A stretch of 64,000 nt of DNA, taken from assembly GCF_000717745.1 (NCBI RefSeq), contig NZ_JOBH01000003.1, positions 372,001 to 436,000 of the forward strand. Direction: 5' to 3'. A program made the translations under genes and the position numbers. Of this stretch, positions 17,460 through 24,071 are shown one piece after another. A model generated the notes under the pieces. That model saw nothing but the letters and a program-made list of their open reading frames with translations, ran no database searches and was not told where the DNA came from. Each line of letters starts with the position of its first letter. Position 1 is the first letter of the stretch. Source of the stretch: Streptomyces violens (GTDB lineage: Bacteria; Actinomycetota; Actinomycetes; Streptomycetales; Streptomycetaceae).

Positions 17460-18587
17460 TCAGGTGAGGTATTCGTCGGGGCCGCCGCGTCGGACGGTGT
17501 CCAAGGTGAAGCAGTGGAAGCCGCCGCCGAACAGCCTCCGATGCCGGTGGCGGACCGGGATGACGGTGAAGCCGCGGCGTTCCAGGACGGTGATCAGCTC
17601 CGGGTACAGGGAGTTGACGATTACGGTGTCCTCGTCGACGGACAGGACGTTGATGTCCATGTACCGGCTGCCGATGGGGATGACGAAGCCGAGGTCGCTG
17701 TAGTCCGGGAAGTTGCTGTCGTCGGTCTCCGGTGCGTAGATCACCTCCCAGGACTGCATGGCCTCGGGCAGATACTTCAGGTACTTCGGGGACCGCAGCA
17801 GCATCAGCCCAGGACGCAGCGGCACGATGACGCTGTCGATGTGGTTGTCGGCGATGCCGTCGAGGCGGTGGAAGCGCAGGTGCGGGAGGTTGTCCCGCAG
17901 CCAGCGCAGTGCCAGCTCGTGGTTGTAGTTGGCGACGTTGACCAGGACGTCGCGGCCCAGCCGCATGCACTGCGCGCCGTCGAAGACCATCTCCAGACCG
18001 AGCCCGTCGATGCTCAGGGCCGTTTCAGAATCGGTGGCGCGGGAGGCGTCGATGCCCTGGCTGCGGAAGTAGGCGTCGTCCAGGGAGCCGCGGGCCAGCG
18101 CGGGCCGCGGCATGCTCACCCAGTTCGACCCGGCTCCGTAGTAGCGGTAGAAGATCGGCTTGAGCAGGTCGTTCTCGAAGACGCGGGCGCGCACATGGGG
18201 CGCGGTCTCGACAATGGTGTCCCCGAGGATGATCGTCTGGTCGCGAACGTTGAGAGGAGGCGTCGCTCGGGCCTCCCAGTGCGGGGAGTTGATGTCGATG
18301 TCCTTGCCGGGGGTTGCGGGCCGGTGCACGCGCACCCCGGAGCCGGCCAGGGCATCGACCAGGCCGGCGATGTCCTCGTTCAGCTCGTCGACGAGCTGGT
18401 CACGGATCGGCAGAAGACCCTGCGCGGCGGCTTCGCCGTCGAGGGCCGGGGCCACGTTGTCGAAGAAGAACAGGCGCCACGAGGCGTCGACGTGGTGCGC
18501 GGTGTAGTGCTCGGCGCGGCCCACGACGACCTCGCGGAGCTGTGTCCATTCGTCGAAGCTGTTCACGGCGAGGGCGGGATCGGTCAT
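17460..18587 (-). CDS. amidinotransferase (glycine/inosamine amidinotransferase family)
   Basis: 375 residues from ATG 18587. The pentein amidinotransferase fold is shown by NSFDEWTQLREVVVGRAEHY at the N-terminus, the catalytic His in ADNHIDSVIVPL, and the nucleophilic Cys in GGGFHCFTLDTVRRGG at the C-terminus. Related enzymes (GATM, StrB, AmtA) move the amidino group from arginine to an amine, leaving ornithine. Here the acceptor could be a Lys side chain, a free amino acid or another cluster intermediate. It follows the desaturase gene by 125 bases and precedes the JmjC gene by 65 bases, all on the minus strand. Confidence 0.85.
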   Translation of the reverse strand: MTDPALAVNSFDEWTQLREVVVGRAEHYTAHHVDASWRLFFFDNVAPALDGEAAAQGLLPIRDQLVDELNEDIAGLVDALAGSGVRVHRPATPGKDIDINSPHWEARATPPLNVRDQTIILGDTIVETAPHVRARVFENDLLKPIFYRYYGAGSNWVSMPRPALARGSLDDAYFRSQGIDASRATDSETALSIDGLGLEMVFDGAQCMRLGRDVLVNVANYNHELALRWLRDNLPHLRFHRLDGIADNHIDSVIVPLRPGLMLLRSPKYLKYLPEAMQSWEVIYAPETDDSNFPDYSDLGFVIPIGSRYMDINVLSVDEDTVIVNSLYPELITVLERRGFTVIPVRHRHRRLFGGGFHCFTLDTVRRGGPDEYLT

Positions 18588-18711
18588 GGCGTGCCGCCTC
18601 CTCGGCGGCCGTTGCCGACGCTGCGCAGGGTGCACCGCGCCGCTCACGCGACGGGCGCTGGGCACAGCGGTGTCGGCTGGTTGATGGACGGTGTGGCGAG
18701 ACGGGGTGGTG

Positions 18712-19785
18712 TTAGGCGGCTGCGCTGCAGGCACGGGCCGGGCGGGCTGGACCGGGGCCGGTGCTGAGGCGGGCGAGGATGTCCTCGATCACGCACGGCT
18801 GGCCGGGCGTGGAGCGCCGGCGGAAGAAATAGCCGCTGCACCAGGGAACTTCGTCCCAGCGCTCCAGGTGCTTGGCGGCCAGGGCCCTGGCTTCGGGCAG
18901 ACGCCGCCAGGGGATCTGCGGGCACCAATGGTGCACTGGGTGGTACATGTCGTCGAGGTGGCCGCCGAGCAGGTGCCGGGTGAGCCAGTGGGAGGACCAG
19001 CCGCGGGTCTGCAGAAGGACGTCCTCGTTCTCGATGAGGCCCGCGTGGTTGCCGAGGTCGGTGATCCAGGTGACGACCGGCCGTACGAAGACCAGCGGCA
19101 CCAGCCAGTAGAGCAGGAAGGGCGCCACCGCATCGAGGGGCCAGCACGCGGCGATGACGGCTGCCCACAGCATGGCCCGGGCGGCGAGCGCCCGCCACGT
19201 CTCCTCGGGAGCCTTGGTGACCAGGGTGCGGACCGCGGTCTTCGGCAGGCGCCACAGGCCGCCGTACACGATGAAACGCAGCACGAAGGCGCGGCGACTC
19301 GGAACCGTACCGGCCGCCCAGATGTTGCCGGCCTTGTAGGACTGGAACATCGGGTCGTCATCCGAACCGAGCTTGGCGTGGTGCACATAGTGAGTGCTGC
19401 GGTAGGGCAGGAAGCCCTCCCCCAACAGCGCGGTCAGTGCGTACCCAACAAGCCGGTTTCCCCAGCGCGTTGCCATCAGCTTGGAGTGCACGCACTCGTG
19501 CGCCAGGTTCGACAGGTGCCGCTGCCTCACGCCGATGTAGCAGATGGCCAGCAGGGGGCCGACGACGTGGCCGACGAGCTGTCCGACACCCGCCGCGAAA
19601 GCCACGGCCGCGAGGTCCTTGAAGACATCGAACAGCCCGACGGTCGGGCGACCGCACAGCTTCTCCAAATCAGCGATGAGCCTCGGCCCGAGGGCCTTGC
19701 GAACGGGCCCCGAGGCACCAGTACCGTTGCGCGTTCTGCCTCGTGGCGCCGGCTGCTGCACCGAGTGCACGGCGGGGCTGCCCAT
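18712..19785 (-). CDS. fatty-acid-desaturase-type membrane diiron oxygenase
   Basis: 357 residues with hydrophobic helices and the three His boxes of the family: LAHECVHSK, STHYVHHAKLG and YHPVHHWCPQ, plus NHAGLIENED as an additional His site. Members desaturate or hydroxylate acyl chains or small molecules at the membrane with oxygen. ATG at 19785. It is the first enzyme gene after the repeat peptide on the same strand, 124 bases downstream and behind a hairpin, so it is probably expressed with the peptide. Confidence 0.82.
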   Translation of the reverse strand: MGSPAVHSVQQPAPRGRTRNGTGASGPVRKALGPRLIADLEKLCGRPTVGLFDVFKDLAAVAFAAGVGQLVGHVVGPLLAICYIGVRQRHLSNLAHECVHSKLMATRWGNRLVGYALTALLGEGFLPYRSTHYVHHAKLGSDDDPMFQSYKAGNIWAAGTVPSRRAFVLRFIVYGGLWRLPKTAVRTLVTKAPEETWRALAARAMLWAAVIAACWPLDAVAPFLLYWLVPLVFVRPVVTWITDLGNHAGLIENEDVLLQTRGWSSHWLTRHLLGGHLDDMYHPVHHWCPQIPWRRLPEARALAAKHLERWDEVPWCSGYFFRRRSTPGQPCVIEDILARLSTGPGPARPARACSAAA

Positions 19786-19852
19786 CAGTTCCTCCAGGCG
19801 TAGCGAGTCTCGGGGCGTACTTCACGAAGGTGCGGGTGAGCTGCACCCCCGC

Positions 19853-19883
19853 TCCGGTGCGGCCCACCAGGGACCGCACCGGA
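19853..19883 (-). terminator. attenuator-like hairpin between repeat peptide and desaturase genes
   Basis: Inverted repeat TCCGGTGCGG (19853-19862) and its complement (19874-19883) around an 11-base loop. It lies 27 bases past the stop codon of the repeat peptide. In many ribosomal-peptide operons a hairpin here lets only part of the polymerase read into the enzyme genes, giving an excess of precursor; the position fits that pattern. Confidence 0.55.
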
Positions 19884-19909
19884 ACAGGGACAGCAGGCAC
19901 AGCGGCGCG

Positions 19910-20179
19910 TCAGGCCGCGGTCGTGGCGTCCGGACGCATGCCGAGCTTCAGCCCCGCGTCGGGACGCATCCCGCTCTTGAGCGCGACGGCGTCGGGGCGC
20001 ATGCCGAGCTTGAGCCCTGCGTCGGGACGCATCCCTGCCTTCAGCACGGTGGCGTCCGGGCGCATGCCGAGCTTGAGGCCCGCGTCGGGGCGCATGCCGT
20101 CCTTGAGGGCCGTGGCGTCGGGACGCATGCCGAGCTTGAGGCCGCCGTCGGGACGCATCCCGTTCTTCAGAGCAGTCAT
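19910..20179 (-). CDS. repeat-only peptide, candidate multi-core precursor or scaffold
   Basis: 89 residues from ATG 20179 with a strong AAGGGAG site. After Met-Thr the protein is four tandem 21-residue units, each a 10-mer of type xLKxGMRPDx followed by an 11-mer GLKLGMRPDAx, ending in TAA. There are eight Leu-Lys-x-Gly and eight Gly-Met-Arg-Pro-Asp copies. The residue after Lys alternates between a variable position (Asn, Asp, Ala, Ser) and constant Leu. There is no leader, no signal peptide and no Cys. The variation is nonrandom and the reading frame open, so it is a real gene. I know no described family. Neighbours are amidino-group enzymes, four kinds of iron oxygenase and an EpmA-like ligase, which suggests its Lys or Arg side chains are modified. 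Confidence 0.85.
   Translation of the reverse strand: MTALKNGMRPDGGLKLGMRPDATALKDGMRPDAGLKLGMRPDATVLKAGMRPDAGLKLGMRPDAVALKSGMRPDAGLKLGMRPDATTAA
19922..20173 (-). repeat. four 63-bp tandem coding repeats
   Basis: The DNA underlying residues 3-86 of the repeat peptide is four contiguous 63-bp units, each split into a 30-bp and a 33-bp half that are themselves related. Differences between units are mainly synonymous or confined to a few variable codons, which points to duplication followed by selection on the peptide. Confidence 0.8.
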
Positions 20180-20679
20180 GGTGGGCTCTCCCTTCGGTCG
20201 CGGAGGATCCGCGACTCCTTGGTGATCGGGCGGTGGGTGTACTGCCGGGTCGCGGCAGAGGTGAGGTGCTGGGCCGTCGGCCCGAAGCTTCCCGGGGATC
20301 ATGCGGCACGCCGCACGGGGTCACGCCTGGAGCACGCGCCGGTTACGAGAGGCGATGGGGTGACGCAAGCGCGCCGGGTGCTTGAGCCATCACGCTATGG
20401 CGGCAGTGAGAGCTGCGGCAACGCTCTGCGGCGTTGCGCCGAGTGCACCCGGCTGTTGCGCGACCGTTGCGCGGGCACACCCTCTGACCTGCGCGAACAT
20501 GCCGCACTGGGGCTCATGGAGACCGCTTTCTGCTCTTCCGAGGAGTCCCGGATCTAGCGGCGGGGTTCTGCTGCGCGCACGGTCACGGCTAGCTTGTGGC
20601 TCGCCGACGAGCCGGATGCCGAAAGCGGCCCACGGCTCCTTCAACCGGCCCCCAAAGACCTGGACTTGAGGAGAGCTGC
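20180..20679. promoter_or_regulatory. divergent promoter region of the repeat-peptide cluster
   Basis: 500 bases between the divergent starts at 20179 and 20680. It must hold promoters for both arms. I could not pick convincing -35/-10 hexamers. A small plus-strand frame (20360-20557) may also be coded here. The minus-strand frame at 20390-20644 looks like its shadow. Confidence 0.5.
20360..20557 (+). CDS. possible small Cys-rich protein
   Basis: 65 codons from GTG 20360. The translation contains SCGNALRRCAECTRLLRDRC, a Cys spacing that could bind zinc, followed by an acidic helix. About three quarters of codons end in G or C, lower than in the neighbours but above a random frame. GAGAGG lies upstream. 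It is on the same strand as the ligase gene. It may be a small regulator; not certain to be a gene. Confidence 0.38.
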   Translation: MTQARRVLEPSRYGGSESCGNALRRCAECTRLLRDRCAGTPSDLREHAALGLMETAFCSSEESRI

Positions 20680-21558
20680 ATGCTCGACCCGATCGCTATG
20701 AAGTCCGACACGCTCTTCACCCTGCGGGACACCTTGTGCGCGGAAGCCTTCGTTGAGGTGGTGACGCCCGTTGCCCGGCGCGCCGACCTCGGGCCGGGGC
20801 GCCGGGCCCCGGTCGACCTGGACGGCGGCCGGTTCCTGCGCGCGATGATCGGGCCGGCACTGCGCGTGAACCTCGAGTACCACCCGCGGATCTTCGAGAT
20901 CGGTCCCTGCTTCCGCCCCGAAAAGCCGGACCACCTCCACGCGTCCGAGTTCACGATGCTCGATCTGTACGTTGCGGGCGAGGACTTCGAGTTCCTCTTC
21001 GCCCTGGCGGAGCGGCTGGTCGCCCCGCACATCGCCCACGCCCCTGCCCGGATCTCCGTTGCGGACCATATCCGCGACCAGTTCGGCCTCGACCTGCGGC
21101 GCGAGCCCCTCGGTGACCTCCCGGAGCGAATGGCCGACCGAATGAACCTCGCCCCCAGGACGCCGTTCAGGGACGTGCTCGGGCAGTACGTGGAACGTGA
21201 GCTGGAGACGCAGAGCGCGGGCACCGCGGTGTTCCTGACCGACTACCCGCTCGGCGGGGACGAGCCGTGCGCCCGCCTCACTCCGGGCACCACCGCGACG
21301 ATCAACCGGTTCGAACTCATCGTGGACGGCATCGAGGTCGTCCATGGCTACGAGGACGAGGTCGACGGCGCAGCCTTCGCCCAGCGCGCCCGTGACGTGG
21401 ACCTCTACGACGAAGAACAGCGCCTGGCGTGGGAGGCGATCGACGAGGGCCGAGTGCCGGCCACCAGCGTCGGCCTGGGCATCGGCATCGAGCGACTGTG
21501 CATGGCCGCCTCCGGCATCAAGGACATCAACCGGTTCCTGCAGTCTCCCCAGTTCTGA
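20680..21558 (+). CDS. stand-alone class II lysyl-tRNA-synthetase-like ligase (EpmA/PoxA-like)
   Basis: 292 residues from ATG 20680 with GAGGAGA upstream. All three class II motifs are visible: motif 1 EAFVEVVTPVA, motif 2 FRPEKPDHLHASEFTMLDLY, motif 3 SVGLGIGIERLCMAASG. The N-terminal OB-fold anticodon-binding domain of LysRS is absent and the length is close to EpmA, which attaches beta-lysine to a Lys in a PGKG loop of elongation factor P. Beside a peptide with eight Lys-x-Gly sites, an amino acid:peptide ligase acting on those lysines is an attractive idea; activation of a free amino acid for another acceptor is equally possible. Confidence 0.82.
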   Translation: MLDPIAMKSDTLFTLRDTLCAEAFVEVVTPVARRADLGPGRRAPVDLDGGRFLRAMIGPALRVNLEYHPRIFEIGPCFRPEKPDHLHASEFTMLDLYVAGEDFEFLFALAERLVAPHIAHAPARISVADHIRDQFGLDLRREPLGDLPERMADRMNLAPRTPFRDVLGQYVERELETQSAGTAVFLTDYPLGGDEPCARLTPGTTATINRFELIVDGIEVVHGYEDEVDGAAFAQRARDVDLYDEEQRLAWEAIDEGRVPATSVGLGIGIERLCMAASGIKDINRFLQSPQF

Positions 21559-21595
21559 GCAGCCCGCCCGCTTCACCCCGCCAGGAGGATCCGCG

Positions 21596-22438
21596 ATGCC
21601 CCTTGCTCTCCGCCCACTGTCGGGCGGGCTCGGCGTCGAGGTCAACTGTGACCTCAGCGCGCCCCGACAGCAACCGCTCGTCTCGGACCTGGGCGAGGCT
21701 CTGGCTCGCCACCGGGTGCTCGTCTTCCCCCGTCAGCATCTCAACCACGCCGATCTCCTCAGGGTCAGCGCCTATTTCGGCACCGTGGACACCGACGTCG
21801 ACCGCCGCTACGCGGTCGGCGGGTTCCCTGGGATCACCACCGTCAGCAACATCGTCGAGGACGGCTCGTACGTCGGCATCTACGACGGCGATGACGAGGA
21901 GGAGTGGCACGTCGACAATTCCTTCAAGCCCGAGCTGACCCGGGCGACGCTGCTGTACTCGGTCATCACGCCCGAGCACGGCGGGCAGACCCGGTTCGCC
22001 GACGCCACCCGCGCCTACGCCGAACTCCCGCAGGATCTGAAGGAGCGGATCGAGGGCCTGCGCGCCATCCACTCCATCCAGCAGCTCAGCACGCTGCAGA
22101 GCCAGGCCAGCGGCGGCACCTCGTCGGCCGCGGCCGGCAGCTTCGCCGACCAGCCCGAAGTCGAACACCCGCTCGTCCAGACCCATCCCGTCACCGGTGC
22201 CCGCTCCCTCCTGCTCGGCCCCATGGTCATCCGCGGGATCGTCGGCATGGCCGCGGAGGAGAGCCGCAGCCTCCTGGCCAAGCTGCTGGAGCACGCAACC
22301 AGTCCCCGGTACGTCTACAGCCACCGCTGGCGCCAGGGCGACCTCATCGTCTGGGACAACCTCGCCACTCTTCACACCGCCTCGTCCTGCGACAGCTCCC
22401 GCCACCACCGGCTGCTGTACCGCACCGCCGTCCGCTGA
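21596..22438 (+). CDS. TauD/TfdA-family 2-oxoglutarate dioxygenase
   Basis: 280 residues from ATG 21596 with AGGAGG upstream, 37 bases after the ligase. Iron triad: WHVDNSF supplies His and Asp, and the distal His is within WDNLATLHTASS; the 2-oxoglutarate Arg is near the C-terminus in HHRLLYRTAVR. Members hydroxylate, desaturate or cyclise amino acids and small molecules using oxygen and 2-oxoglutarate. Its place directly behind the ligase suggests a shared substrate. Confidence 0.88.
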   Translation: MPLALRPLSGGLGVEVNCDLSAPRQQPLVSDLGEALARHRVLVFPRQHLNHADLLRVSAYFGTVDTDVDRRYAVGGFPGITTVSNIVEDGSYVGIYDGDDEEEWHVDNSFKPELTRATLLYSVITPEHGGQTRFADATRAYAELPQDLKERIEGLRAIHSIQQLSTLQSQASGGTSSAAAGSFADQPEVEHPLVQTHPVTGARSLLLGPMVIRGIVGMAAEESRSLLAKLLEHATSPRYVYSHRWRQGDLIVWDNLATLHTASSCDSSRHHRLLYRTAVR

Positions 22439-22525
22439 CTCCGCCCCGCCGCCCTGCTCACACCACCGGATGACCTGCGGCGTGATCGCGAGGGCCGTCC
22501 CTGTAGCCGACCCTAAGGTTTGCCC

Positions 22526-23674
22526 ATGACCGTGAAGGTGCCCCTCAAAGAGACCGCGCTCAACGCCGAACGCATCGCCCGCATCGCTCGTGAACTGCAG
22601 GGATCATGCTCCGAGTTCGACGCCGACAGGTTCGTGCGGGACGTCATGGCCGACTTGCCCCGGCTGGAACTGAAGGACCGGATCGCCCGCACCAGCGCGG
22701 CCCTGCACGCCCACCTCCCGGTCACCGGCGTCGAGGCGCTGGAGATCCTGCTGCGCTCGCTGCCGCCGACTCCCGAGGCGGCCGGCGTGACGAACGACTT
22801 CGGGCTGCACATCTACTCGCCCCACTCCGACTACGTCGCCCGATACTTTCGCACCGCCGAGCATCTGGACCAGGCCCTCGACGCCCTCGCACGCCTCACC
22901 TGCTACTTCTCAGCCGAGCTCGCGGCTCGGGACTTCCTCACCGACTTCCCTGACGAGACGATGAAGATTGTCCACGCCTGGGCCCGAGACGAGGATCACC
23001 GGGTCCGCCGTCTGGCCAGCGAGGCAACCCGCCCTCGCCTGCCCTGGGTCCCTCGGGTCAGGCTGCCCGCGGACGCGGCGCTGCCCATCCTCGATCAGCT
23101 GTACGCCGACGCCAGCCCCTACGTGCGCACCTCGGTTGCCAACCACCTCCACGATCTCTCGATCGAGCAACCCCAGCTGGTGCTGTCCACCCTTCAGCGC
23201 TGGCAGAACTCCGCTCGCGCCACCGACAAGGACTTCACATCCCTCGCCCGGCAGGCGCTGCGCAGCAGGCTGAAGGAGGGTTGGCCGGCCGCCTACGCCT
23301 TCCTCGGATACGCGCACGGCGCCCCGATCGAGCTCACCCCAGTGGCCCTGAAGCACACCGAGCTACGTGACGGCGGCACGCTCAGCTTCTCCGCCGATCT
23401 CACCACCACGACGACCGCGCCGGTACACGTGATGTACGTGATCTCCTCAACGACGAAGACCGGCAAGCCACGGGAGAAGGCGTACTTCCTCCTGCGCGGC
23501 ACCGCCCAACCGGGGCGGGAGCTGCGGCTCTCCAAGGACCACGTACTGCGCTCGACCGCCACCGTGAAGCTCGTCCCCGGTGAGTACTCGATCGCTCTCC
23601 AGATCAACGGACGCCGCTTCCCCCCCGGCGGCTTTCCACGTCCGGGAGGCATGACGAACTGCCCATGTCCCTGA
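22526..23674 (+). CDS. DNA alkylation repair protein (AlkC/AlkD-like HEAT repeats)
   Basis: 382 residues from ATG 22526. The first 270 are HEAT-like helical repeats (for example MKIVHAWARDEDHRVRRLAS and YVRTSVANHLHDLSIEQP), as in AlkC/AlkD DNA glycosylases; the last 110 are a beta-rich immunoglobulin-like domain also seen in AlkC relatives. There is no clear ribosome-binding site and the upstream gap is 87 bases, so it may have its own promoter. In a natural-product setting it could be self-protection against an alkylating product; this is inference. Confidence 0.75.
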   Translation: MTVKVPLKETALNAERIARIARELQGSCSEFDADRFVRDVMADLPRLELKDRIARTSAALHAHLPVTGVEALEILLRSLPPTPEAAGVTNDFGLHIYSPHSDYVARYFRTAEHLDQALDALARLTCYFSAELAARDFLTDFPDETMKIVHAWARDEDHRVRRLASEATRPRLPWVPRVRLPADAALPILDQLYADASPYVRTSVANHLHDLSIEQPQLVLSTLQRWQNSARATDKDFTSLARQALRSRLKEGWPAAYAFLGYAHGAPIELTPVALKHTELRDGGTLSFSADLTTTTTAPVHVMYVISSTTKTGKPREKAYFLLRGTAQPGRELRLSKDHVLRSTATVKLVPGEYSIALQINGRRFPPGGFPRPGGMTNCPCP

Positions 23675-23948
23675 CCTGAACCCGCCCATCCGCAGGCCGT
23701 GTCGGCGAGGCCACCACGGCCCAGCCAGCCGTGCCCGCAACCACTTGCCTTGCCGGGTCGCAATCCCCCGAAGGAGTGCCCCCATCCGATCGAACGAGTT
23801 TGAGGCGCGACCGTTCGGAGCCCGCACAACCAACCCCTGTGATGAGAACTCACGTTCACAAAGTGCCCCGCGATCGGACCGTAACGGGACCAGATCCGGT
23901 GCGTTCTTAGAGCACCAGTGCCACTTCGCCGCCCAGATGGAGGACGCC

Positions 23949-24071
23949 ATGCACCCCACCCCTACCCCCGCGCTTCAGCCCCCTGGAATCGAACGGCGAC
24001 TCCACCCGGACGCGCACACCGTTGACGGCACCACCAGCTCAGCACGACCGGATACGGGGTGGGCGGCATGA
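23949..24071 (+). CDS. 40-residue peptide coupled to the ABC exporter
   Basis: ATG 23949 has GGAGG five bases upstream and the stop overlaps the exporter start as ATGA (24068-24071). The peptide begins MHPTPTPALQPPGIERRLHP and ends VDGTTSSARPDTGWAA; it has no Cys. The close coupling to an exporter and to peptide-modifying methyltransferases makes it a candidate precursor. The ARPD near its end resembles the MRPD of the repeat peptide. It could also be only a leader that couples translation. An in-frame ATG at 23937 is an alternative start. Confidence 0.5.
   Translation: MHPTPTPALQPPGIERRLHPDAHTVDGTTSSARPDTGWAA

Noticed and set aside
19922..20173. CRISPR-like or satellite array
   Set aside because: The units are contiguous without spacers, multiples of three, in frame and preceded by a ribosome-binding site, so they are coding repeats.
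20390..20644. 84-codon minus-strand frame in the divergent region
   Set aside because: Overlaps the better-biased small plus-strand frame at 20360-20557 and has no usable ribosome-binding site.
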